Made by a program: the position numbers and the translations under genes. The notes below the pieces were generated by a model. It saw only the letters and a program-made list of their open reading frames with translations, was not told the DNA's origin and did no database searches. A stretch of DNA of 36,121 bases from a virus, in the IMG/VR virus record IMGVR_UViG_3300009129_000047, positions 1 through 36,121 of that record; one strand, written 5' to 3'. This document shows positions 8,522 through 16,776 of this stretch, piece after piece (the stretch's first letter is position 1; each line of letters begins with the position of its first letter).

Positions 8522-9002
8522 ACACAGTGAAGAAGACGAATTATTAAAAACTTACATTGTCGCCGCTCGTGAATATGCGGAGAGCGTAACCAGCAATAAG
8601 GTTTTAAAACAGCAATGGCAAATCGCTTTCGATGAGTTTAGCGATTCTATGGAGCTACCCATAAGACCATTGATTAGTGTTGAATCGGTGCAATATGTCG
8701 ATACGGACGGCGCAACACAAACGCTAGATGCTTCAATTTATAGCGTTGATGACTTTGACTTTAGGGCAAAAATAAACCTCGCATACGGGCAAGATTGGCC
8801 AGATACACGAGCGCAATCTAACGCTGTATTAGTTAACGCTACTTTTGGCAACAAGCAGCCCCCAAAGCGAATACAGCAGGCTATATTGTTGATGGCTTCG
8901 CATTGGTATGAAAACCGCGAGGATGCAACAGAGGCCAGCTTAAGAATAGTACCCCACGGCGCATTACGGCTTTTATCGGTTGATAATAACAGGCATTTTT
9001 AA
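8445..9002 (+). CDS. head-tail connector protein, HK97 gp6-like
   Basis: Adaptor ring under the portal, 185 residues. The N terminus (KLVTEPKSEPVSVQQLKNQL) is the hallmark of gp6/phage connector proteins, followed by HSEEDELLKTYIVAAREYAE helices and a C-terminal helix region (IQQAILLMASHWYENRE) also typical. Start may be ATG 8445 or ATG 8451; the latter gives the family-like MKLVTEP, the former has AAGG at a better distance. It begins inside the preceding gene, an overlap that suggests coupling. Confidence 0.9.
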   Translation: MKMKLVTEPKSEPVSVQQLKNQLRIEHSEEDELLKTYIVAAREYAESVTSNKVLKQQWQIAFDEFSDSMELPIRPLISVESVQYVDTDGATQTLDASIYSVDDFDFRAKINLAYGQDWPDTRAQSNAVLVNATFGNKQPPKRIQQAILLMASHWYENREDATEASLRIVPHGALRLLSVDNNRHF

Positions 9003-9004
9003 AC

Positions 9005-9331
9005 ATGCAGAGCGGCAAGCTAGATAAGCGAATAGAGTTTCAATCATTGACTGAAACCTCGGACGGACACGGCGGTTTTGTTAAATCATGGACAACTCAT
9101 TTCAAAAAGTGGGCAAGCATTGTTCCAGCTTCATGGGATGAATCTTTTAGAAATGATCAAGACTTTGCAACGCTTCGCGGTTCTATAACTGTTCGTTTCG
9201 ACCATCAAACGAAACGCCTAGATTCTAAATATAGGGCGGTTTATGGCACACGGGTTTTTGAAATCCAAGGTGTCGCAAACACAAACGAAGCTAACCGGCA
9301 AATACAGCTTAATTACTTAGAGCTTATTTAA
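9005..9331 (+). CDS. head closure / head-tail joining protein (SPP1 gp16-like)
   Basis: A 108-residue stopper protein that seals the filled head before tail attachment. LDKRIEFQSLTETSDGHGGFVKSWT is split here as LDKRIEFQSLTE and DGHGGFVKSW, both typical of the Phage_H_T_join family, as is the final strand block ending NYLELI. The stop TAA shares its last A with the next ATG, so it is coupled to the gp10-like gene. Order after gp6-like agrees with HK97-type neck modules. Confidence 0.88.
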   Translation: MQSGKLDKRIEFQSLTETSDGHGGFVKSWTTHFKKWASIVPASWDESFRNDQDFATLRGSITVRFDHQTKRLDSKYRAVYGTRVFEIQGVANTNEANRQIQLNYLELI

Positions 9332-9813
9332 TGGAAATGAATATAAGAGTTGAAGGCTTGCAAGAGCTTGAGCGGCAACTGGTAAAGCTTGGCGCTGAGA
9401 TGGGGCATAAGCAATTGAAAGGGGCGCTAATGAATGCCTCTCTGCCTGCTTTTAAGCGGGCCAAAAACTTAGCGCCTGGATCAATAAAAAAAGCTATTAC
9501 CAGGCGCTCCCATAGAAACGCTAGAACATTAAAAAGGACTATTTACGGGCGGGGCGTTTCTGGAAATTCGGCGGCGGGCATTTCTCTAGCGGTTATTTCT
9601 AAAAAGGCACCCCATGCTCACTTGGTTCATGATGGTACTGATGTTCGCTACACAAAAGGAAAAGGAAAAAAAAGACCTTATAAAAACGCCTTCAGGGGAA
9701 CAATGAAACCTAACCCATTTTTAATAAAAGCCTGGAATTCTGAAGGTAACGAAAAGGCTATTGAACGATTTGAAAAGAATCTTAAAAAGCGAATAAAGAA
9801 GCTAACTAAATAA
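9331..9813 (+). CDS. HK97 gp10-like neck/tail completion protein
   Basis: A 160-residue basic protein beginning MEMNIRVEGLQELERQLVKL. The family (HK97 gp10, PF04883) starts with the same 'V-G-ELxxxLxxL' helix and has a central APHAHLVHDGT motif, visible here at about residues 90-100, and a C-terminal NPFLIKAW motif. It acts at the head-tail interface. Start overlaps the previous stop and the stop overlaps the next start (TAATG on both sides). ATG 9337 is an alternative start. Confidence 0.9.
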   Translation: MEMNIRVEGLQELERQLVKLGAEMGHKQLKGALMNASLPAFKRAKNLAPGSIKKAITRRSHRNARTLKRTIYGRGVSGNSAAGISLAVISKKAPHAHLVHDGTDVRYTKGKGKKRPYKNAFRGTMKPNPFLIKAWNSEGNEKAIERFEKNLKKRIKKLTK

Positions 9814-10169
9814 TGTCTGCACAAACTATTTTAAACACGCTAACTGCTCACACTGGTTTGGCGGGGTTGGTCGCGTCTCGAATTTATAGGATACGCATTC
9901 CCCAAAACCCAACCTATCCGCTAATTCTATTTAGGGTTTCAGAAGAGCCACAAAACAGCCTTAGCAGCTCTAATGACATGAATTATGAAGCAGAGTTCGA
10001 GCTTTACGGCGCGAGCTTTTCAGAGTTAGAAAACATTAAAGCGCAATTGAAAGACGCGCTAACAAATGCAACAGATTTAAAGTCTGTATGTACAGCGGTG
10101 GCCGATGATGATTTTCAAGATGATACCGGCAACTATTCAATTTTTCTCGATTTTTCAATCTGGCTTTAA
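9813..10169 (+). CDS. tail terminator/completion protein (DUF3168-like)
   Basis: A 118-residue protein that by family caps the tail tube and joins it to the neck. It has the typical opening 'I-L-xAHTGLAGLVASRIYR', the central PTYPLILFRVSEEP and the late DDFQDDTGNYSIFLDFSIW strand. Position between gp10-like and tail tube genes matches lambda gpU/HK97 gp11-type proteins. Translationally coupled to the previous gene by TAATG. Confidence 0.85.
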   Translation: MSAQTILNTLTAHTGLAGLVASRIYRIRIPQNPTYPLILFRVSEEPQNSLSSSNDMNYEAEFELYGASFSELENIKAQLKDALTNATDLKSVCTAVADDDFQDDTGNYSIFLDFSIWL

Positions 10170-10200
10170 CGCCAATATTTAAAACTAAAGAGGTATAAAC

Positions 10201-10617
10201 ATGACGGCTTTAACGTCTCAAGGTGCTATTTTAAAAATTGGCGACGGCGCTGGATCTGAAGTATTTAACGCTATCGGCGAAGTGATTTCCGTGTCTGGCT
10301 TAGGCGGTGGTTCATCGACTGAAATCGATGTGACTAACTTGTCTAGTACGGGCAAGGAGTTTTTGATGGGCTTGAAAGATGAGGGCGAAGTTTCAGTTAG
10401 TCTAAGTCTTGACACTGGCGACACTCAGCAAACTTTGCTAAGAACTTCACGCGATTCAAACACATTAAAAAATTTTCAATTTGATCTGACTGACGCGGGG
10501 CCAACAACTATTAGCTTCTCGGCATACGTTAAAACCTTCAATATTGGCGTGGCTGTTGATGATAAAATAACTCTGGAAGTTGCTTTGCGTATTTCTGGCG
10601 CGGCTACTTGGGCGTAA
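10201..10617 (+). CDS. major tail tube protein
   Basis: A 138-residue beta-rich protein. It starts MTALTSQGAILKIGDGAGS and has the two-sheet tube pattern (VISVSGLGGGSSTEIDVTN, LDTGDTQQTLL, TISFSAYVKTF). It fits lambda gpV/TP901-like tube proteins, which stack in hexamers around the tape measure. A strong ribosome site (AAAGAGG) stands 8 bases before the ATG after a 31-base gap, consistent with high expression. Followed directly by the chaperone genes, as in most siphophages. Confidence 0.88.
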   Translation: MTALTSQGAILKIGDGAGSEVFNAIGEVISVSGLGGGSSTEIDVTNLSSTGKEFLMGLKDEGEVSVSLSLDTGDTQQTLLRTSRDSNTLKNFQFDLTDAGPTTISFSAYVKTFNIGVAVDDKITLEVALRISGAATWA

Positions 10618-10620
10618 TAA

Positions 10621-10995
10621 ATGGCACACTTAAACCTTGAAGATATTCTGAACGCTAAAGACACGGACGAGCAAAAAGTATTTATTCCCGAGTGGGGCAA
10701 TGAGGAAAGTTTTGTAATCGTTCGAAGCATGACAGCAGAGGCCCGCGACGCTTACGAGCAAAGCTTGTTCTCAACTAACAGTGAAGGCGATTTCGAAAGA
10801 AATCTTGATAATGCCAGAGCCAAATTAGTGTCTGCTTGCGTCATTGGCCCCGATGGTTCCCGCATGTTTAAAACAGATGCGCATGTTAAGGCCCTTGGCA
10901 GCAAATCGGCGGCGGTTGTAGATCGCATATTTTCAGCTTGCCAGCGGATTAACGCCATTTCTGAAAAAGACGTTGAAGAACTAGCGGGAAACTAA
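10621..10995 (+). CDS. tail assembly chaperone, short form (gpG-like)
   Basis: A 124-residue protein that coats the tape measure before tube assembly. KVFIPEWGNEESFVIVRSMTAEARDAYEQ is the recognisable core (about residues 18-46, read in pieces), a pattern found in gpG-type chaperones. Its last sense codons are GCG GGA AAC before TAA and contain the in-frame slippery heptamer GGGAAAC. A fraction of ribosomes should shift to -1 and continue into 10992-11324, giving the gpGT-like long form of 234 residues. Confidence 0.85.
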   Translation: MAHLNLEDILNAKDTDEQKVFIPEWGNEESFVIVRSMTAEARDAYEQSLFSTNSEGDFERNLDNARAKLVSACVIGPDGSRMFKTDAHVKALGSKSAAVVDRIFSACQRINAISEKDVEELAGN

Positions 10996-11054
10996 AAAAC
11001 CGGCCTACTCGTTTATTTCTGCATGAATATGCGGTGGTGATCGGGTGGCCGGTT
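10986..11054 (+). promoter_or_regulatory. programmed -1 ribosomal frameshift signal
   Basis: Heptamer GGGAAAC (10986-10992) is in the X XXY YYZ register of the upstream frame and directly precedes the stop. Five bases later AACCGGCC (10998-11005) can pair perfectly with GGCCGGTT (11047-11054). The 41-base loop contains a smaller hairpin, GCAT (11021-11024) with ATGC (11029-11032). Slippery site plus spacer plus stem is the classic arrangement for tail chaperone frameshifting. Confidence 0.88.
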
Positions 11055-11324
11055 CCTCTTTTAGAAAAGATCATGACTAGTCGTGATATAGCCGAAGCAA
11101 TGGCATATAACCGGCTGGCCCCGTTCGGTGAAAAGCGGGCAGATTTGAGGGCGGGAATTATTGCGAGCGTGATTGCAAATAGCAACGCGTCTAGCAAGTC
11201 AAAGACCTTTAAACCTCAAGATTTTATGCCCGATTTTTCAGGCAAACCGAAGAAAAAGAAATCAATGAAAGCTCAAATTTTAGAGGCGTTAAATTTTGGC
11301 AACTCTAGCAAGCCTAGCAATTGA
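10992..11324 (+). CDS. frameshift extension of tail assembly chaperone (gpT-like)
   Basis: Reached by a -1 shift at 10986-10992; no good independent start exists at its beginning. The extension (110 residues after the shift) begins LKNRPTRLFLHEYAVV. It continues with GWPVPLLEKIMTSRDIAEAM and APFGEKRADLRAGIIA, then KPQDFMPDF, the recognised pattern of T-domains (DUF4035-like) in HK97- and lambda-type phages. The C terminus is lysine-rich. In lambda the GT fusion recruits tail tube subunits to the tape measure. It overlaps the TTG start of the tape measure gene by 29 bases. Confidence 0.88.
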   Translation, partial: LKNRPTRLFLHEYAVVIGWPVPLLEKIMTSRDIAEAMAYNRLAPFGEKRADLRAGIIASVIANSNASSKSKTFKPQDFMPDFSGKPKKKKSMKAQILEALNFGNSSKPSN

Positions 11325-13104
11325 CCTGACCGCAAATAGTGCCCAAATGGTTTCTGAATTACAGAAAGCCAATAAGCGCTTAAACGGTTTTGCTAAACAA
11401 ACAGAAATGGCGGGACGGGTTTTAAAAACTGCTTTTGTTGGTGCAACAACTGGCATGTTTGCGCACATGGTCAAGGAATCAGTTGATGCCGCCGACCAGA
11501 TTGGAAAGCTTAGCCAGCGTTTAGGGATTTCTACCGAAGCACTTAGCGAACTGCAACACGTTGCCGATTTGTCGGGCGTTAGCTTTAACACTATGACGAT
11601 GGGCTTGCAGCGGATGACCCGCCGACTAAGCGAAGCAGCGGCAACGGGTAAAGGTGAGGCGGTACCTGCTTTGCAAGAGCTTGGCATTAGTGCTGAGCGT
11701 ATCGCTCAACTAGCACCTGAAAAGCAATTTGAAGTTATTGCAGACGCTTTGTCTGGATTAGCTAGTGAAGGAGATCGGGTTCGCTTAGCCATGAAGTTCT
11801 TCGACTCTGAAGGCGTGGCCCTTGTGCAGACAATGGGCGACGGTGCGCGCGGCATCCAAGCTATGCGAAAGGAGGCGTCTGCTCTAGGTAAAACATTATC
11901 GAACGAAGACGCCAAAGCGGCGGCTGATTTTAATGACCAGTTAACCCGAATGAATGCGCGGCTTGATGGAGTTACCACAAAGCTTGGTATTTCCATTGTT
12001 AAGCCTCTGAATGAGTTAGCCGAAGCTATAAATTTTGTTAGCGATGCCAAGCCCGCCGACCTATCGGAAGATTTAGATACTTTTGGGGATGCCGTTAAAG
12101 GGATTGGGTTTGCAGCTACGGCGGCGGCTCAGTCTTTGTCTGGCTTGGTTGTTATGATGTGGAATCTTAACCAGGCTAGGATTGAAGCTTATGAGGGCTT
12201 GCTTAGTTTAGATGGCGAAAAGCTAGGCAGCGCGGCGGAATTAGCGAAAGAATCATTTGCCGGGTTTAAGGAAGAGCTAAATGATATTAAACAAATTTAC
12301 TCTGAGCTTTATGGGGAGGGAGGCGTTGCTGTAAGCGGCGAAAACCCTGAAGGCGGCACTTCCGACAATCCTTTGGGTATACCTGGTCTTGGCGGGGAAG
12401 ATTCAAATGACGAACCAAACCCGATTGATAAGATTGAGGAAAGCTTATTCACACAAGAAGAGGTCTTGCAAGAGGCATATTTAAGACAGCGGGAAATGCT
12501 CATTGAAAATCTTTTGTTTGAGCAAGGCGAAAAAGAAAAATTTAGAAAGCTAGACGAGAAGCTTACACAGAAGTATTTAGACAACATTCTTAGGCAAACC
12601 TGGTTTCACAATCAAAAAACTCTCAAATGGGAAGCGCTAACAGGCAAACAGAAATACCAAGTTGCTGAAGGTACATGGAGAAAGTTAACGGCTGGCGTTG
12701 CCGCTGGCAATGAAACCATAGCCAAGATTAACAAAGCTTTTGCAATCAAAGACGCCATTGTAAATACATATCGCGGTGTGTCTCAATCGCTCGCTGCATA
12801 TCCCATGCCTATAGCGGCGGTATTTGCTGCTATGCATTTGGCAGCGGGGCTTGCAAATGTGCAACAAATTCGAGGCGGTGGTGGTGGTGGCGGTGGCGGT
12901 GGTGTTGCTAGCGCTTCAGTTCCAGCATTGACCACACCAACTAGCGACGATTCTTTTATTAATGAGCAAGAAGTACAACCAGAAAAAACCTTAAACGTTA
13001 ATCTGAACATCGAAGATGAAGCGCTATTAACTAAAAATCAACTACGCCAAATAGTGGACGAAATAAACGAAGCCGAAGAATCGAATGTGAGGATAAATAT
13101 ATAA
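11296..13104 (+). CDS. tape measure protein
   Basis: A 602-residue tail length ruler. It begins with TTG after AGAGGCG; the opening TLASLAIDLTANSAQMVSEL is typical of tape measure N termini. Then come long helical stretches (coiled coil around 360-430), a hydrophobic segment near residues 470-520 (NTYRGVSQSLAAYPMPIAAV, FAAMHLAAGLANVQQI) and a Gly run at about 529-538. By the usual 0.15 nm per residue rule the tail would be around 90 nm (inference). It is short for the family. The stop shares a base with the next ATG. Confidence 0.93.
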   Translation: MATLASLAIDLTANSAQMVSELQKANKRLNGFAKQTEMAGRVLKTAFVGATTGMFAHMVKESVDAADQIGKLSQRLGISTEALSELQHVADLSGVSFNTMTMGLQRMTRRLSEAAATGKGEAVPALQELGISAERIAQLAPEKQFEVIADALSGLASEGDRVRLAMKFFDSEGVALVQTMGDGARGIQAMRKEASALGKTLSNEDAKAAADFNDQLTRMNARLDGVTTKLGISIVKPLNELAEAINFVSDAKPADLSEDLDTFGDAVKGIGFAATAAAQSLSGLVVMMWNLNQARIEAYEGLLSLDGEKLGSAAELAKESFAGFKEELNDIKQIYSELYGEGGVAVSGENPEGGTSDNPLGIPGLGGEDSNDEPNPIDKIEESLFTQEEVLQEAYLRQREMLIENLLFEQGEKEKFRKLDEKLTQKYLDNILRQTWFHNQKTLKWEALTGKQKYQVAEGTWRKLTAGVAAGNETIAKINKAFAIKDAIVNTYRGVSQSLAAYPMPIAAVFAAMHLAAGLANVQQIRGGGGGGGGGGVASASVPALTTPTSDDSFINEQEVQPEKTLNVNLNIEDEALLTKNQLRQIVDEINEAEESNVRINI

Positions 13105-13862
13105 TGCCGGGTTTTATTTTAAGCGAAAACGTTTTATCCGATGCTACAATAATCGCCGATGATTCCATTTCTGGCTTCCCTGGCTCAAACTGTGTAGACG
13201 GCTTAACATCAACAAAAACGGCTTTTACTGGCGGTATTTTCGATACAAACCACATTGAGTTCGATTGCGGAGAGGATAAAGAGGTTGATTGTTTTGTAGT
13301 CCAAGGCCATAACGGAACAGATTTGAGTACATCTGATTTCAGGCTATATGCAAGCGACAACGGGGTAATTTGGACTCAGGTGTCAAACACAATTCGTTTA
13401 GAAGATAATAAATATATTGGTTATGATACATTTACTGCAGTTACACACCGATATTATAGAATTTGGTGCGTAATCACTGGGACGCTATATTTTTCAAATA
13501 TTTCGGTCGGCAAAAAGCTGGATTTAGAAAGATCGCAAAAGCATGGTTTTATCAAGCCTGATTTTGTCGATAGTGATAGCGTGACTGCTAATATAACTCG
13601 CGGACAAAATTTTAATGGCTTGACTGTTAAGCGGCTTCCGAAGCGAGCCAAGTTTGATCTTTTCTATTATTCTGATACCTTCTTTTCCGATTGGCCTAAT
13701 ATAGTCGCAGCAATGAAGCAGCGGCCAATCTATTTTTTGTGGGATGATAATCAAAAAGTTTTTTATTGTTGGCCGACAAAGAAAATGCCGCAGCCTTCTT
13801 ACGCCAAAAACATTAATAACTATTATAACGTGAAGCTTGATATGTCGGGGTTTATTGAATGA
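13104..13862 (+). CDS. tail-tip protein with F5/8 type C (discoidin-like) N-terminal domain
   Basis: A 252-residue protein. Residues about 10-140 show a galactose-binding-like beta sandwich: SNCVDGLTSTKTAF, a missing-arginine version of the discoidin 'A.D.d..T.w' pattern, then HIEFDCGEDKEVDCFVVQGHN and the paired strands RYYRIWCVI. Residues about 150-252 form a separate domain (FIKPDFVDSDSVTANITRG, IYFLWDDNQKVFYCWPTKK) resembling distal-tail associated proteins. It lies in the slot just after the tape measure, where distal tail proteins are encoded. It is coupled to both neighbours. A carbohydrate-binding distal tail protein is the best guess. Confidence 0.7.
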   Translation: MPGFILSENVLSDATIIADDSISGFPGSNCVDGLTSTKTAFTGGIFDTNHIEFDCGEDKEVDCFVVQGHNGTDLSTSDFRLYASDNGVIWTQVSNTIRLEDNKYIGYDTFTAVTHRYYRIWCVITGTLYFSNISVGKKLDLERSQKHGFIKPDFVDSDSVTANITRGQNFNGLTVKRLPKRAKFDLFYYSDTFFSDWPNIVAAMKQRPIYFLWDDNQKVFYCWPTKKMPQPSYAKNINNYYNVKLDMSGFIE

Positions 13863-15448
13863 CGTATCAAGCAAATAGAGACGCATTAAGCCGTGAGCCG
13901 CTTAATATTGTAGAGCTTGGACTAGATACAACAATAACGGAAGGTGGCACCGAGTATGTCAGTGATGGCTATACACCTATTGGCCAGCATTTTTGGCCTT
14001 GCATCAAATCAATTGAGTGGGTGCCTACTCGCGCTTCAAAAGACGGCGGTTTAGGTTATTTTGGGCAAATCGTTGTTAAGTGCGAAGATTTCGATTGGCC
14101 GAATGGGGAGGGATCATACTTTGGCCGATTGCTTGCTAGCAATCCTTACACTTTGAACCGACAACTAAAAGCGCATGTCGGCTATTTCTCTCCGGGTGAT
14201 GCTTTTAGCTTTTCTGACTTCCAAGAGCGTCGCTATTTTATAAAAAAGGTATCGGGGCCAGATCATAATCGAATTGTTAGATTTGAAGCCAGCGACGTTT
14301 TAAGCCAGTTAAAAGAATCGCAAATCCCCGCCGCTAGTTATGGCAACCTTGCAAGCTCATTAACTAATAGCGCAACCGGAACGATTAATATTGGAAACAA
14401 TGAAGGCTTTGACGCTTCAGGCGGCAGAGCCATTATAGGTGATGAATTAATATTATATAGCGGTTTGTCTGGTGCAGATTCGATAGTCGTCACAAGTAGA
14501 GGCATCGGCGGCACAGAATCGGAGTCTCATGATGCAGGTGACCCTGTAAGAAACATTTATTATTTCTCAGGTAATTCTGTTGATTGTATTCGTGAAATTA
14601 TCGAGAGCTATTCGGAAATCGATCACGCGTCATATATCCCTGATTCAGATTGGAACACAGAACGCGATGATTTTTTAAGTTCTGAAAACGTCGAAGTATG
14701 GGTGACAGAGCCGACTGAACTGGATAAAGTTATTGATAAAATCGGCAAACAAACATATACCAATGTATGGTGGGATGACGCTGCACAGGAAATCAAGCTT
14801 AAAGCCATTGGCCCAACGCTTACCAGTGCGACCGCATGGAATGACGACGAGAATATACTCGACGATAAAGTAACGATTAAACGCGATCAGCGCGAAATTA
14901 TTACACAAGTTTGGGTTTATTATGGCAAGCGAAATCAAACGGGCAGTGATGACGCAGATAATTACAAAGAGCTTTATATAAAAGTTGATGCTGAAGCCGA
15001 AACGGGGCTAGGCCAGCCTAAAATTAAAAAAATATTTGCTGATTATCTGCCCGCAAATGCAAGCGCAACTGCTTCAAAAATTGCTAGCCGAATCACTTCG
15101 CAAAACGCCACGCCGTTAGAGTTTATTCTTTCAGTCGATGCCCGCGACAGTGATTTAGACGTTGGTGATCCCGTAGATATTACAACAGACCTTTATCAAG
15201 GAACTGATGGACTGCCCCAGGCGGTGAAGCTTCGGGTTGTAGAAAAGGCCCAAGCCTTAAACAATCGATATAAATACAAAATGGTTTTTTCAGGTGTGGA
15301 GCAGGGCAACAGATACCCAGTAATAGCACCTAACACGGTTGTTGATTACGACAGCGAAACAATAGCAAATCAAAACAAATATGGATGGATAGCCGACGCT
15401 CTGGAAAAAGTTGGCGCGGCCGATGATGACCCCTATTTGATCCTTTAA
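13859..15448 (+). CDS. baseplate/tail-tip hub protein
   Basis: A 529-residue protein in the position of the tail hub, coupled to the previous gene by ATGA. Residues about 1-150 contain RRYFIKKVSGPDHNRIVRFEASDVLSQL-like text (read in pieces), typical of hub domain I, and DLDVGDPVDITTD near the C terminus resembles the hub 'dlePGDvVti' loop. Between them is an insertion (about 180-215: RAIIGDELILYSGLSGADSI) that looks like a small sheet often found in these proteins. It probably forms the central trimer at the tail tip. No enzymatic motif was seen. Confidence 0.72.
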   Translation: MTYQANRDALSREPLNIVELGLDTTITEGGTEYVSDGYTPIGQHFWPCIKSIEWVPTRASKDGGLGYFGQIVVKCEDFDWPNGEGSYFGRLLASNPYTLNRQLKAHVGYFSPGDAFSFSDFQERRYFIKKVSGPDHNRIVRFEASDVLSQLKESQIPAASYGNLASSLTNSATGTINIGNNEGFDASGGRAIIGDELILYSGLSGADSIVVTSRGIGGTESESHDAGDPVRNIYYFSGNSVDCIREIIESYSEIDHASYIPDSDWNTERDDFLSSENVEVWVTEPTELDKVIDKIGKQTYTNVWWDDAAQEIKLKAIGPTLTSATAWNDDENILDDKVTIKRDQREIITQVWVYYGKRNQTGSDDADNYKELYIKVDAEAETGLGQPKIKKIFADYLPANASATASKIASRITSQNATPLEFILSVDARDSDLDVGDPVDITTDLYQGTDGLPQAVKLRVVEKAQALNNRYKYKMVFSGVEQGNRYPVIAPNTVVDYDSETIANQNKYGWIADALEKVGAADDDPYLIL

Positions 15449-15479
15449 AACTTCCCCTTTTTTAATGTGAGCATTCCAT

Positions 15480-16427
15480 ATGGCAACATATAGCGCAGTC
15501 AGTGCGTCCGAAAAAGACGCAGACAGCCCAATAACAGTTGGCTTGATTGATAAGCTAGACCAGAACCCTCTAGCAATAGCAGAAGGTGCGAGCGGTGCAC
15601 CACAAATTCAATCGGCAGCGATTGCGGATAACTCAATAACAGCGGCTAAGATACCATCTAGCGCTGTTGGGCAAAGTGAAATTGCCAGCGGTGCTGTTCA
15701 TAGAAGCGAATTAGACACTTCAAGCGGCACGGTAACGCTTACCGGCTCAGCCGGTGATTTTGTTTTGCCTGGCGGGGAATATGGCTTTTATCCGCAAGTT
15801 CGAACGGAGACAAGCGGTGACGAATCTATCGCTCAAATAGCGTTCACTTTTGGCTCAACTTCATACATTACAAACATATTTCTGAACGGTCAAAGTTCTT
15901 CCGGCGGCAACCGGGATATGTATGCAAGGCAGCGCTATATAAACTCTAGCCCGCCGGTGGATATGGGCGATGGCAACGTCCCGCTTTTCTTTTTTGCAAA
16001 ACTTGATCTATCGGGCAAGGTTATTATGACTTATGCAGCTGACGCCCCGCCTTGGCTGTACAATGGACCAACCAATACACAACCGGATGTAGTGCTAAAA
16101 AACGGCATTAAAAAGAAGCTTGTGCGCTCTATCGATCCAGCGACAAAGCGCGTTACTAAAGAGTTGGTTAATTTTGATGCTGATATTAAAAACGCAGATA
16201 TGGAAATTATCCCACACCCGTTTGTTAACGATAAAAACGTTGGCACGATCATCTTGCTTGATCCGCCTGCGACTGAAGAACTGCTTGATTTGCACGAAGC
16301 GGGCGAAGAAGTTCACAAGTTAATCAAAGACGATTACATTCGCATAGGCAATGATAGTTTATCTCGATCATGTCCAAGCGGTGTCATGCCAGTTTCTTTC
16401 AGCTGGCGAGACACTATGTCAAGATGA
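15480..16427 (+). CDS. tail fibre-like protein at end of tail module
   Basis: A 315-residue protein beginning MATYSAVSASEKDADSPIT, followed by LIDKLDQNPLAIAEGASGAP. This opening is widespread in siphophage proteins encoded after the hub, normally fibre or tail-tip attachment proteins. A repeat-like region follows (AIADNSITAAKIPSSAVGQSE, AVHRSELD). A beta-rich middle and a mixed C-terminal part (EIIPHPFVNDKNVGTIILLD) complete it. It is the last gene of the rightward structural block; beyond it begins non-coding sequence. Enzymatic function was not seen. Confidence 0.7.
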   Translation: MATYSAVSASEKDADSPITVGLIDKLDQNPLAIAEGASGAPQIQSAAIADNSITAAKIPSSAVGQSEIASGAVHRSELDTSSGTVTLTGSAGDFVLPGGEYGFYPQVRTETSGDESIAQIAFTFGSTSYITNIFLNGQSSSGGNRDMYARQRYINSSPPVDMGDGNVPLFFFAKLDLSGKVIMTYAADAPPWLYNGPTNTQPDVVLKNGIKKKLVRSIDPATKRVTKELVNFDADIKNADMEIIPHPFVNDKNVGTIILLDPPATEELLDLHEAGEEVHKLIKDDYIRIGNDSLSRSCPSGVMPVSFSWRDTMSR

Positions 16428-16579
16428 CCGAAATAAATAGGAAGCACAAAGCGGTCAAAGCCACGCCTGTTTGAATTTTGAGCATTGTTTTATTTCTTGG
16501 CATGCCTTATAGACTTATGCTCCGTTAATAAATAGCAATTATTTCTTGGTCGGGGTAGATCTATTCATTCTATAAAATC

Positions 16580-16658
16580 AGCCTAATAACGCGAACAAAA
16601 GTAACGGTGTAATGCGGTCTCCATCGGTTGTAAGCTTCTATTTTATTAGGCTTTTTTG
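16580..16658 (+). terminator. inverted repeat plus T-run, possible late operon terminator
   Basis: AGCCTAATAA (16580-16589) pairs with TTATTAGGCT (16643-16652), followed by a run of T. The 53-base loop is long for an intrinsic terminator, so activity is uncertain, but the site is right for ending late transcription before int. It could also be part of the attachment site. Confidence 0.4.
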
Positions 16659-16704
16659 TGTTTATAAGGTATTGTTTCAACAACCAAAAACGCACATTCT
16701 TTAA

Positions 16705-16722
16705 ACCCCCCAGTTAGGGGGT
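16705..16722. repeat. ACCCCC/GGGGGT hairpin
   Basis: Perfect 6-base inverted repeat with loop CAGTTA. No T-run follows on the plus strand; on the minus strand it is followed by TTTAAAGAATG, so weak leftward termination after int is conceivable. Confidence 0.5.
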
Positions 16723-16776
16723 GTATGGGGAGTGTATGCATTGCGTGGCGCGGCTGCAGAGATCGATAGCCTAATA

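Larger units (their letters stand above)
16428..16776. other. non-coding region between late operon and integrase, candidate attP
   Basis: A 349-base gap without a credible gene, between convergent operons and next to the 3' end of int. It holds a 10-base inverted repeat (16580-16589 and 16643-16652), a third copy of AGCCTAATA at 16768-16776, a hairpin at 16705-16722 and a direct repeat GTGTATG (16721-16727, 16732-16738). Repeats of this kind could be integrase arm sites. The core cannot be fixed without the host junctions. Confidence 0.45.

Noticed and set aside
11289-11687. Reverse-strand ORFs opposite the tape measure gene (also 11706-12050)
   Set aside because: Both lie entirely within the tape measure reading frame, lack ribosome sites and show antisense-type composition.
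12882-12902. GGT/GGC repeat in the tape measure gene
   Set aside because: A simple polyglycine linker coded by codon repeats; no sign of another element.
16590-16642. Possible tRNA or structured RNA within the long inverted repeat loop
   Set aside because: No TPsiC-like GTTCRANNC, no anticodon arm and no CCA-type end could be arranged.
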